Origin: Planctomycetota bacterium
GTDB taxonomy: Bacteria > Planctomycetota > UBA1135 > GCA-002686595
Direction of reading: 5' to 3'
DNA: 42,371 nt
Assembly: GCA_002720975.1 (NCBI GenBank)
Contig: PBIX01000015.1
Location: 9,938 to 52,308, forward strand
The position numbers and the translations under genes are program-made. Shown here piece after piece: positions 32,790-40,540 of the stretch. Under the pieces are notes generated by a model, which searched no databases, was not told the origin of the DNA, and was given only the letters and a program-made list of their open reading frames with translations. Numbering within the stretch: the first letter of the stretch is position 1; every line of letters starts with the position of its first letter.

Positions 32790-34256
32790 TCAAGCCAATC
32801 GCTCCACACCGGAGCGGATCCGCTCGAGGGTCGCAGCCTGACCCAGAACGTCCATGACCTCGAATAGGTCAGGGCCGCCGGGAAGACCCGTCAATGCGCA
32901 GCGCAGGGGCTGAAACAGCATGGGGATTTTCTGGCCACGCTCGACCAGCCAGGCCTTGGTGGCCTCTGCCAACTCGGAGGGCGTCTTGGAGGAGTGCTCG
33001 GGCAACCAGATGAGGTAGTCGCTCAGAGTCTGGGTGCGGCCCTCATGCTTGCGAGCGCCTTTCTCCGCTTTCGGCAGGTACTCGACCTGGTCGTTGGCAG
33101 CGGAGAGGTAGGCCATGCGGTCGGGCAGCTCGCTGTAGATGCGGATGCGCTCCTTCTCCATGGCAATGACCCTCAAGTACCAGTCCCAGCGGGCACGCAG
33201 ATCCGCCTCGTTGAAGAGCCCGGCATCGACGACGAAAGGCAGGCAGTGCTCGGCCAAAACCTCGTCCGTCTGCTTGTGCAGGTACTCGCCGGCCAGCCAC
33301 AAGAACTTGTCGAAGTCAAAGATGGCCCCACCGCGGCTCACATCTGCGAGGTCAAAGTGCTCGACAAACGTGGCGAGATCAAACACGTCCGTCTCTCCAT
33401 CCAGAGCCCAGCCCTGCATGCACAGGAAATTGAGAATGGCCTCACGTGGGTAACCCTGATCGCGGTAGTCACTGAGGGACACGCTACCATCGCGCTTGGA
33501 GAGCTTCTTGCGTCCCTTGCCGAGCAGCAGGGGCAGGTGCGCGAAGACGGGAGCGTCCACGCCCAGGGCCGCGTAGAGCAGGACCTGCTTGGGCGTGTTC
33601 ACGAGGTGTTCCTCACCGCGCAAGACGTGGGTGATTTCCATGTCGGCGTCGTCGCAGACAACGACAAAGTTGTAGGTGGGATCTCCGCTCTGACGGACCA
33701 TGACCCAATCATCAATCTCGCCGTTATCGAAGGTCACGTCCTTGCGCACCAGGTCCTGAAAAGCGGTCTGTCCCGGGGGCACCTTGAAGCGGATGGCAAA
33801 GGCCTCTCCCGCGGCCACGCGGGCCTGGGCCTCTTCGGTGGGACTATCGCGGCAGCAGCGGTCGTAGCGCGGAGTCTCGTTGGCCGCCTGTTGACGCTCG
33901 CGGACCTCGCTCAGTCGCTCCGAAGTGCAGAAGCAAGGGTAGGCGTGGCCGGTCTCCATCAGGCTGCCCACCAGCTCCCGGTGGCGATCGATACGCTCGC
34001 TCTGGCGGTACGGGCCGAAGTCGCCCCCCAGCTCGGGGCCCTCATCCCAGTCCAGGCCAAGCCAGCGCAGACCCTCGATGATGGCCAGTTCGGACTCGCG
34101 CGTGGACCGCGCCCGATCGGTATCCTCAAGTCGCAGGACGAACTGCCCCTGACGCCCGCGCGCGTAGGCCCAGTTGAACAAGGCCGTCCGTGCAAGGCCC
34201 AAGTGGATAGCTCCCGTAGGGCTGGGGGCGATGCGTACGCGAAGAGGGCTGGACAT
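32790..34256 (-). CDS. gltX: Glutamyl-tRNA synthetase
   Basis: The 488-residue class I synthetase charges tRNA-Glu with glutamate. The HIGH-type motif is PSPTGAIHLGLARTALFNW, the KMSKS-type motif is KKLSKRDGSVSLSDY, and FVLRLEDTDRARS lies between. A zinc-type knuckle is visible as CFC near FCTSERL followed by YDRCC. Length is normal. It may be discriminating or may also charge tRNA-Gln; no gatCAB gene is in the window to tell. It leads the five-gene run and has a near-leaderless promoter just upstream. Confidence 0.96.
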   Translation of the reverse strand: MSSPLRVRIAPSPTGAIHLGLARTALFNWAYARGRQGQFVLRLEDTDRARSTRESELAIIEGLRWLGLDWDEGPELGGDFGPYRQSERIDRHRELVGSLMETGHAYPCFCTSERLSEVRERQQAANETPRYDRCCRDSPTEEAQARVAAGEAFAIRFKVPPGQTAFQDLVRKDVTFDNGEIDDWVMVRQSGDPTYNFVVVCDDADMEITHVLRGEEHLVNTPKQVLLYAALGVDAPVFAHLPLLLGKGRKKLSKRDGSVSLSDYRDQGYPREAILNFLCMQGWALDGETDVFDLATFVEHFDLADVSRGGAIFDFDKFLWLAGEYLHKQTDEVLAEHCLPFVVDAGLFNEADLRARWDWYLRVIAMEKERIRIYSELPDRMAYLSAANDQVEYLPKAEKGARKHEGRTQTLSDYLIWLPEHSSKTPSELAEATKAWLVERGQKIPMLFQPLRCALTGLPGGPDLFEVMDVLGQAATLERIRSGVERLA

Positions 34257-34265
34257 GGACCTGGA

Positions 34266-34294
34266 AGGATACGGGCGGAGCCGGTGAGGCTCAA
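34266..34294 (-). promoter_or_regulatory. Near-leaderless promoter of gltX
   Basis: On the minus strand TTGAGC (34289-34294), a 17-base spacer, TATCCT (34266-34271), then 9 bases to the ATG. Each hexamer matches consensus at four of six positions with ideal spacing. Confidence 0.5.
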
Positions 34295-34385
34295 TCTCAC
34301 CAGCCTACTTGCGAGCGAGACGGGTGTGGCAGGCGGTGGGCGCACGGAGAACCACATCACATTAGACGCGTCCATGTCCCCCACC

Positions 34386-34391
34386 TACAGT
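34386..34391 (+). promoter_or_regulatory. Leaderless-type -10 box (TACAGT)
   Basis: TACAGT lies 6 bases before the ATG at 34398. It decides between two possible starts (34374 and 34398) in favour of the second. Confidence 0.4.
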
Positions 34392-34397
34392 ATCCCC

Positions 34398-35486
34398 ATG
34401 CCCCTCGCACGTGAGCTGGTCCACTCCCTTCCCAAGGTACTCCTGCACGAACACCTGGACGGAGGACTGCGACCCCAGACCCTGCTCGATCTGGCTGCAG
34501 ACCAAGGATACGCGGGCCTACCCGAGTCGGAACCCGATGCCCTGGCGAAGTGGTTTCAACGGGGTGCGGATAGAGGCAGCCTGGCGCTCTACCTTGAGGG
34601 CTTCGCACACACAATCGCCGTCATGCAAAGTCCCGATGCTCTTGAACGCATCGCATTTGAAGCCCTGGAAGATCTGGCCGAGGAGAACGTGGTCTATGCA
34701 GAGCTACGCTTCGCGCCCCACTTCGCGACCACCGACGCCATGGACCTGGATGCGGTCATGGATGCCGTACATCGTGGCTGTGAGCGGGCTCGAGCCGAGC
34801 ACGGAATCGAGTACGGGCTGATCATCTGCGCCATGCGCAACGAGACCAGCGCCCACTCGCTGGAGATGGCCCAGCTCGCCAGCTCCTGGTTCGACCGGGG
34901 CGTGGTGGGCTTTGACCTGGCTGGAGAGGAAGAGGGGCATCCGTCCAAGCACCACGTTGAGGCCTTCCAGCTCATTCAACGACGCAACGGGTCGATCACC
35001 ATCCACGCGGGAGAGAGCTTCGGTCCTGAGTCCATCTGGCAGGCTCTACAGTACTGTGGCGCGCATCGCATCGGACACGGGACACGGTTGATCGAGGACC
35101 TGGGTCTGCACGATGGTCAGGTGGTGCACATGGGTGGCCTGGCTCGCTACATCCTTGACCATCGCATTCCCATCGAGGTCTGCCTATCGAGCAACGTCCA
35201 TACGGGCGCCACTCCCAGCCTCGCCGAGCATCCCTTCCCGGTCTTCCTCCACGGGGGCTTCCGGGTCACGCTCAATACGGACAATCGCCTGATGAGCGGC
35301 GTGACCATGACCGATGAGCTGGTACTTGCAAGCGAGCAGTTCGGGTGCGCGCTCGGGGATCTCGAACGGCTCACTGTGAATGCCATGAAGTCCGCCTTCT
35401 GCGGCTACCACGACCGCAAGCGCATTCTGGCCGAGCGCATCCTTCCCGCCTACCGGCAAGCCGCCGACGCGAATCCCGACGCCTGA
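34398..35486 (+). CDS. add: Adenosine deaminase
   Basis: The 362-residue zinc enzyme turns adenosine into inosine. Metal ligands and catalytic residues are present: His17 and His19 in LPKVLLHEHLDGGLRP, HAGE at 203-206, HRIGHG ending at 228, and NTDNRLMSG at about 293-301 with the catalytic Asp. NTDNRLMSG is the form seen in actinobacterial-type Add. The start at 34398 gives MPLARELVHSLPKV, the usual N terminus, and has TACAGT 6 bases upstream; ATG at 34374 would add eight residues. The enzyme belongs to purine salvage. An esterase gene follows after 8 bases. Confidence 0.92.
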   Translation: MPLARELVHSLPKVLLHEHLDGGLRPQTLLDLAADQGYAGLPESEPDALAKWFQRGADRGSLALYLEGFAHTIAVMQSPDALERIAFEALEDLAEENVVYAELRFAPHFATTDAMDLDAVMDAVHRGCERARAEHGIEYGLIICAMRNETSAHSLEMAQLASSWFDRGVVGFDLAGEEEGHPSKHHVEAFQLIQRRNGSITIHAGESFGPESIWQALQYCGAHRIGHGTRLIEDLGLHDGQVVHMGGLARYILDHRIPIEVCLSSNVHTGATPSLAEHPFPVFLHGGFRVTLNTDNRLMSGVTMTDELVLASEQFGCALGDLERLTVNAMKSAFCGYHDRKRILAERILPAYRQAADANPDA

Positions 35487-35494
35487 GGAGAAGC

Positions 35495-36520
35495 ATGCAC
35501 CCCGACCGACTTCTACGCGATCCCGACACCTTCCAAGGCCGGGTAGAGGTGCATCCGTTCCAGAGCCGGGTTCTGCGGGACAATCCCCTTGGTGATCCTT
35601 CCCTGCGAGAAACTCCGGTCTATCTGCCGCCCCAGGCCAGCTCTCAGACATTGCCCGTCGTCTACATGCTGGTGGGGTTCACGGGTCGGCCACATAGCCT
35701 CCTGGAGACCCACCCTTGGAAGTCCGGTGTCATCCTGGCCCTGGACCGGGCCATGTCTGCGGGCGAGATGCCCCCTGCCATCGTGGTCATGCCCAATGCA
35801 TTCACGCGTTACGGAGGCAGCCAGTACGTGAACAGCTCTGCCGTGGGTGCCTATGAGGACCACGTGGTGCAAGAGCTGGTCCCCTGGGTGGACGCGACAT
35901 TTCCCGTGTGCGCGGGCCGGCGCGGGCTGATCGGCAAGAGCTCGGGGGGCTTCGGCGCCATGCATCTTGGCATGCGGCACTCGGAACTCTTCGGCGCCGT
36001 GGCCTCCATCGCAGGAGACTGTCATTTTGAGTACGGGTACGCTCAGGACTTCCTACCGGCTCTGCGCGGACTGACTCCTTTTGCTGGCGATCCGGCCCGG
36101 TTCCTCGCTGAGTTCGAGGCGAGCCATGACCTGAGTGGGGATGGACACGCCACCCTCAATCTTCTGGCAATGTCCGCCTGCTACTCCCCCAACCCTGACG
36201 TGCCTCTGGGCTTTGACCTACCCATCGACCCTCGCACGGGGGTCCGCGTGCCGGAGGTCTGGAAGCGCTGGCTGCGCTTTGATCCCGTCTGCGCCTGTGA
36301 GGAATATTCAGAGGGCCTGCGAAGCCTGGATTTGCTACACCTGGAAGCGGGGACCACCGATGAATTTCACCTTCAATTCGGCCTACGGATCCTGTCTCAG
36401 CGACTAAAAAGTCTCAAAATCGAACACTGCCACGATGAATTCGATGGGGGTCATTTCGGAATCAACGGGCGCTACGTCCAATTGATACCGCGCTTGATCG
36501 ACGCCCTCTCGCTCGACTGA
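35495..36520 (+). CDS. Putative esterase (esterase D / antigen-85-like fold)
   Basis: The 341-residue alpha/beta hydrolase (PF00756 type) has VVYMLVGFTG at about residues 55-64 and the nucleophile Ser149 in GKSSGGFGAMHLGMRH. The catalytic His is in DGGHFGING near residue 323. YVNSSAVGAYEDHVVQELVPWVD before the nucleophile is typical of this family. Substrates range from S-formylglutathione to siderophore or sugar esters, and none can be chosen here. The ATG has a good GAGGAG 4 bases upstream and follows add by 8 bases, so it is read from the add promoter. There is no signal peptide. Confidence 0.85.
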   Translation: MHPDRLLRDPDTFQGRVEVHPFQSRVLRDNPLGDPSLRETPVYLPPQASSQTLPVVYMLVGFTGRPHSLLETHPWKSGVILALDRAMSAGEMPPAIVVMPNAFTRYGGSQYVNSSAVGAYEDHVVQELVPWVDATFPVCAGRRGLIGKSSGGFGAMHLGMRHSELFGAVASIAGDCHFEYGYAQDFLPALRGLTPFAGDPARFLAEFEASHDLSGDGHATLNLLAMSACYSPNPDVPLGFDLPIDPRTGVRVPEVWKRWLRFDPVCACEEYSEGLRSLDLLHLEAGTTDEFHLQFGLRILSQRLKSLKIEHCHDEFDGGHFGINGRYVQLIPRLIDALSLD

Positions 36521-36535
36521 AACTGCACCCTTCCC

Positions 36536-37768
36536 ATGATCTCACTCTCCGTCACCCTCATCGCCCCGCTCCTCCTCCCCTGCCCTCAGGATGAGGAACA
36601 GCCCCAGGCACCTCTCGAGGTCAACCGGCCGCCAGCCTCCTTGTCGGAAGCTCTCACCACAGGTGTACGCTGGACCGACCTGCGCCTGAGGGCGGAGAAC
36701 GTGGATGAAGCGGGAATGGACAATCGTTCCCTGGCCCTGACCGTACGGGGTGCCGTGGGTCTGGAGAGCGAAACCTACAAGGACTTCACCTTCGGCCTCG
36801 AACTCGAGGGGATCACCAATTTCGGGGTCGACACCTACAACGACACCCTCAATGGGGATACGTCCCGCCCCATGATCACTGATCCCGCGGGCATGGAACT
36901 CAACCAGGCCTGGGCCCGCTACGGAGGTGTGAGAGGATATACGCTGGACCTGGGAAGACAGAAGTTGGACCTGGGCAACGGCCGCCTCGTCGGCTCGGAA
37001 CCCTGGCGTCAGAATGATCGCACCTTCGACGCAGTGACGGTTACCCGCACTGTCCCAAATCGTTTGACGCTGACGGCTGCTTACGTCTACAACGTCAACG
37101 GTGTCACAAGCAGCTCCAGCCCCTTGGGCGACACGGAGTCCAGCAGTCTCCTCCTGCATGGGAGCCATCCACTGGGCAGTCGGGGAGTAGCGGAGGCCTA
37201 CAGCTATGAGGTGGACCTCGACCACCTGCTGTTGCCCGCCACGCGCACCGTGGGGGCACGCGCTGAAGGTGAAGTCGACGTGCTCGGCAAAGGTTTGGAT
37301 TTCTCCGGAGAGTTCGCCAACCAAAGGGATAGCAGCGACAACCCGGACCGGGTAGACGCGGGCTACGCGCACCTGTCGCTGGGAGCGCAGTTCGCAGCTA
37401 TTACGTACACGATAGGACACGAGATCCTCCAGGGCTCGAAAGCCCTTGGCAACAAGTTCACCACGCCTCTGGGGAGCGTCCACACCTTCAATGGTCTCGC
37501 GGACATGTTCGTGACCACTCCCATGCTCGGGCTCGATGACACCTACTACTCGATGGAGGGGGGCTGGGGCGGCTTCCAGGTTACTGCCACCTATCACCAG
37601 TTCGCCTCCTACAGGGATTCCCAGAACTACGGTACTGAGCTCGACCTGACGCTGACGAAGGAACTGGCTTCGGGGCTGCGGACCGGCCTGGGCACGGCCG
37701 ATTACAAAGCCGACGGCTTCGGGGTGGACACCCTGAAGGCGTGGGTCTGGATGGCGTACTCCTTCTAG
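36536..37768 (+). CDS. Outer membrane beta-barrel porin (alginate-export type)
   Basis: The 410-residue protein has a short signal (SLSVTLIAPLLLPC) and a barrel made of alternating strands. RWTDLRLRAENVDEAGMDN and LALTVRGAVGLES start it. The block QAWARYGGVRGYTLDLGRQKLDLGNGRLVG matches the alginate-export/OprB-like arrangement, where GRQ-x-L-x-x-GNGRLVG is typical. The last residues AWVWMAYSF end in Phe, the sorting signal of the BAM machinery. It shows that the cell has an outer membrane. The exported substrate is unknown. It lies 15 bases after the esterase gene and is convergent with queF. Confidence 0.75.
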   Translation: MISLSVTLIAPLLLPCPQDEEQPQAPLEVNRPPASLSEALTTGVRWTDLRLRAENVDEAGMDNRSLALTVRGAVGLESETYKDFTFGLELEGITNFGVDTYNDTLNGDTSRPMITDPAGMELNQAWARYGGVRGYTLDLGRQKLDLGNGRLVGSEPWRQNDRTFDAVTVTRTVPNRLTLTAAYVYNVNGVTSSSSPLGDTESSSLLLHGSHPLGSRGVAEAYSYEVDLDHLLLPATRTVGARAEGEVDVLGKGLDFSGEFANQRDSSDNPDRVDAGYAHLSLGAQFAAITYTIGHEILQGSKALGNKFTTPLGSVHTFNGLADMFVTTPMLGLDDTYYSMEGGWGGFQVTATYHQFASYRDSQNYGTELDLTLTKELASGLRTGLGTADYKADGFGVDTLKAWVWMAYSF

Positions 37769-37775
37769 GAAGGCC

Positions 37776-38126
37776 CTAGGGGTAGGTCACTTCGACAACC
37801 GTGTGGATGCCTCCACGCACCATGAAGTCACCCTCGACCGACATCTCGCGCGGCTGGAGCAGAGCCACCAGATCGTCGAGAATTCTGTTGGTGACCGCCT
37901 CATGGAAGGCACCCTCGGACCGGTAGGAGCCCAGGTAGAGCTTGAGGCTCTTGAGCTCCACGCACAGCTTGTCAGGCACGTAGCGCACGCGGATCGTGGC
38001 AAAATCGGGCTGGCCCGTGCGCGGACACAGGCATGTGAACTCGGGACACTCGAAGCGGATCACGTAGGACCGCTGCGGGTTGGGATTCTCGAAAGCCTCG
38101 AGTACTGGGGCGGGCTGAGTGGACAT
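37776..38126 (-). CDS. queF: 7-cyano-7-deazaguanine reductase (preQ0 to preQ1)
   Basis: The 116-residue NADPH-dependent enzyme of queuosine synthesis reduces the nitrile of preQ0. The QueF signature [13 protein letters not shown] is at about residues 57-69, with [10 protein letters not shown] after it. The catalytic Cys34 and Asp41 are in [14 protein letters not shown], with the known seven-residue spacing. It is the short, single-domain (unimodular) form. No other queuosine gene is in the window. A TATCCT box lies 8 bases before the ATG. Confidence 0.95.
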   Translation of the reverse strand: MSTQPAPVLEAFENPNPQRSYVIRFECPEFTCLCPRTGQPDFATIRVRYVPDKLCVELKSLKLYLGSYRSEGAFHEAVTNRILDDLVALLQPREMSVEGDFMVRGGIHTVVEVTYP

Positions 38127-38134
38127 GGGGGGGG

Positions 38135-38140
38135 AGGATA
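38135..38140 (-). promoter_or_regulatory. Leaderless-type -10 box (TATCCT) of queF
   Basis: On the minus strand TATCCT precedes the ATG at 38126 by 8 bases, all C. The same hexamer is used by gltX at 9 bases. No good -35 is seen. Confidence 0.4.
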
Positions 38141-38156
38141 CCGACGGATGCGGTCT

Positions 38157-38173
38157 CTGGCCCTAAGGGCCAG
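38157..38173. other. Perfect GC-rich hairpin upstream of queF
   Basis: CTGGCCC-TAA-GGGCCAG is a perfect 7-bp stem with a three-base loop in the 139-base divergent region between queF and the DUF4863 gene. It overlaps the expected -35 area of queF, so it may be an operator or a chance palindrome. It does not look like a preQ1 riboswitch. Confidence 0.3.
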
Positions 38174-38265
38174 GGAAATCTGGCCCCCGGCCCCCCGATG
38201 GAACAGAATCAGAGGCAGGGTCCGCGCCGCTGGCCCCTGTCCAGCCGACTCCTCCCCCACAGCCC

Positions 38266-38721
38266 ATGCTTGAGACTTTTGAACCCCTATTACGTGCCGC
38301 CCAAGGCATAGCCCTCGACGACCCTGCAAGCGCGGTGGTTGAGTTGAACGAACGGCTCGACCCCCAAGGGGAAGAGGCCGCCTCGCTGAACCTCGAACTC
38401 AAGACCCTCCTCGATGAAGGTCGGATCGCAGACCGAGGCGAGTTACCGGTGCGCTGGGGCCGTGTCGCCAAGCCATCTGAAGAGAGCCTTGGGTTCTCCA
38501 TAGACGTGGTCTTGATGAACGGTGCCGGCCCTCGCCACCGTCACCCCTTGGGGGAGGTCAACTACTGCATCGCCATGGATGGCGCTCCCACATTTCAGGG
38601 CCAGGGCCCAGGCTGGGTCGTCGAGAGCCCCGGTTCTGAGCATGTACCCACCGTGACAGGAGGAACGATGCTGATCGTGTACCTCCTGCCGGAAGGTAGT
38701 ATGGAGTTCATTGAGAGTTGA
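38266..38721 (+). CDS. DUF4863-family cupin-like protein (4-hydroxylaminobenzoate lyase PnbB type)
   Basis: The 151-residue protein has a cupin-style metal set: His91 and His93 in RHRHPLGEVNY, Glu97 in the same block, and His126 in SPGSEHVPTVTGGTMLIVYLLPEGSMEF. From memory, this C-terminal half matches the DUF4863 family, which includes the hydroxylaminobenzoate lyase PnbB. No nitroarene genes are nearby, so the substrate is doubtful and the chemistry may differ. The N-terminal part (residues 1-70) is helical. The start ATG has no clear box or Shine-Dalgarno. It is divergent from queF. Confidence 0.6.
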   Translation: MLETFEPLLRAAQGIALDDPASAVVELNERLDPQGEEAASLNLELKTLLDEGRIADRGELPVRWGRVAKPSEESLGFSIDVVLMNGAGPRHRHPLGEVNYCIAMDGAPTFQGQGPGWVVESPGSEHVPTVTGGTMLIVYLLPEGSMEFIES

Positions 38722-38818
38722 TAGCCCCGATTGCCAACTGCGCCACCCTCACGCCGTACTCCCCAGCTGAGCCGCTGGCACTCTACTCCTGCCCAAGATG
38801 AGACCGACCCCCCCTGCC

Positions 38819-40540
38819 ATGTATCGCGCCGCCCTCATCCTCAGCCTCGTGCTGGGATGCGCCTCCTGTAGCGGCGAAGGCCCTGAATCCGAGCACGTCG
38901 CAGACGGTGATGAAGCCGGGTCCATCGAAATCGCGGTGCCCGACAATCCCATCACCCAACTGGAGGCCGTGGAGGACGCCACCGAAGAGGTTGCGGATCG
39001 CTTGCTGTCCTATTCAGCCAAGGTGCGACGCCGGGACTGGGAAGCGGCAGCAGCCTGGTTCAGTGAGGACTTCAAAGGTGAAGGGTTCGCAGGATTGCAG
39101 GTCACCGACACGACGACCGAGCACATGGGAGTCGAGATCCTGAACCATGATGCCGAGGCCTCTCCGGTTCTTGACAAGGCCGGGTTCCTCGAGAACCTCG
39201 CGGAGCTCCTCGCCGACTGGACGCGGGTCGAGTCTGCCATCTGGAAGGTCAAGGCGGCGGAGTTCCAGCGTGGACGGGGTCAGCGCTGGGGCCGGATCAA
39301 GCTCTACGTCCACGTGACGGGAGTACAGACCAACGGCGGTGGGATTGGCCTCGCGGCTTGGTGTTATGCGAAGGTCGTTCAAGAGGGGGGAGAGTGGAAA
39401 CTCAGCGCTCTGGATCTGGATTCCTTCACCACCACCAAGCGGGATTCGGCCATCTTCACCCCTGTGGCCGCAGCCGCCGGGATTGCACACAGCGCTCCAC
39501 GCTTCGGCTCCAAGGAGAACAACAGCTTTGCGTTCAACGGAGCAGCCTGCGGAGACGTCAACGGCGACGGCCGATGGGACCTGTTCCTGCCCTCCGATGG
39601 GCGTAACTTCCTGTACCTCGCTCAAGCTGACGGCTCGTTTGAAGAGGCCGCCGAGGAGGCTGGCCTCGCTGCACCGGACGGAGGAACGGGGGCCGTGTTC
39701 TTCGATTACGACAACGATGGGGACCAGGACCTGGCCGTGGGTCACGTGGACGATGAGGCGGGCGGCACACGCTTGTGCCTGTACACCGGTGACGGAGAGG
39801 GACACTTCAAGCGCGAAGAACTGGGGCTTGGAATCGGCACCCAATCCATGGCGACTTATTCCCTGACCGTACTCGACTACGACGGTGACGGCTGGCTCGA
39901 TCTCTACGCCTGCGGCTATGGGGTGCTTGCCAAGGAGCACAACAACTCCTGGATTGAAGCCACCAACGGCTCCCCCAATGCACTCTTCCACAACATGGGC
40001 GGGAAGGCCTTTGTAGACGTGGCAGAAGAGCTGGGCGTGCGTGGGAACAGCTGGAGCTACGCCTCGGCAGCCATCGACATTGACGATGACGGGGATCAAG
40101 ACCTGTACGTTGCCAACGACTACGGAACGAATCGCCTGTACGTCAACCAACACCCTGACGGGTTCGAAGACCGCGCCGCACAGTACGGAATCACAGACCA
40201 GGGGAATGGCATGGGCGCTTCCTTCGGCGACTTCACTGGGAACGGCAGCTTGGATCTGTACGTATCCAATATGTCTTCCACAGCGGGCAACCGCATCCTC
40301 GACCGCTACCAGGGAGACGTACCTGACGAGATCTACGCCAGCCTGAAGAAGGCTGCCGCGGGAAACACGATCTTCGCTCGCACATCGGCAGGCTCCTTTG
40401 AAAAGGTTCCCAAGGCTGCGGGTGGTGTAGGCGCGAACTGGGCCTGGTCCCCGGCCCTGGCAGATTTCGACCTGGATGGTCGCCTGGATGTTTTCTGCAC
40501 CAACGGCTTCGTCACGGGAGAGTTGCCATTCGACACATGA
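38819..40540 (+). CDS. FG-GAP/VCBS repeat lipoprotein, N-terminal part up to an in-frame TGA
   Basis: The 573-residue product starts with a lipoprotein signal (YRAALILSLVLGCASCSGEG; the Cys in LVLGC or the one in CASC would carry lipid). A NTF2-like domain follows at about residues 45-200. Then come FG-GAP/VCBS calcium-binding repeats of CRTAC1 type, with DVNGDGRWDLFLPSDG, DYDNDGDQDLAVG, DYDGDGWLDLYACG and DIDDDGDQDLYVAND. It stops at a TGA (40538-40540) right after LPFDT, where relatives continue. The frame stays open past it as STYWRHV and into the next entry, so this is probably one gene cut by a nonsense codon, a readthrough site, or an assembly error. ATG at 38798 is an alternative start seven residues up. 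Confidence 0.75.
   Translation: MYRAALILSLVLGCASCSGEGPESEHVADGDEAGSIEIAVPDNPITQLEAVEDATEEVADRLLSYSAKVRRRDWEAAAAWFSEDFKGEGFAGLQVTDTTTEHMGVEILNHDAEASPVLDKAGFLENLAELLADWTRVESAIWKVKAAEFQRGRGQRWGRIKLYVHVTGVQTNGGGIGLAAWCYAKVVQEGGEWKLSALDLDSFTTTKRDSAIFTPVAAAAGIAHSAPRFGSKENNSFAFNGAACGDVNGDGRWDLFLPSDGRNFLYLAQADGSFEEAAEEAGLAAPDGGTGAVFFDYDNDGDQDLAVGHVDDEAGGTRLCLYTGDGEGHFKREELGLGIGTQSMATYSLTVLDYDGDGWLDLYACGYGVLAKEHNNSWIEATNGSPNALFHNMGGKAFVDVAEELGVRGNSWSYASAAIDIDDDGDQDLYVANDYGTNRLYVNQHPDGFEDRAAQYGITDQGNGMGASFGDFTGNGSLDLYVSNMSSTAGNRILDRYQGDVPDEIYASLKKAAAGNTIFARTSAGSFEKVPKAAGGVGANWAWSPALADFDLDGRLDVFCTNGFVTGELPFDT

Noticed and set aside
32994-34397. Long upstream extension of the adenosine deaminase frame
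   Set aside because: It is the reverse complement of gltX and has no recognisable domain. The real N terminus is at 34398 or 34374.
38127-38200. preQ1 riboswitch upstream of queF
   Set aside because: No short stem with an A-rich tail and conserved loop bases is visible, and the mRNA seems to start next to the ATG.
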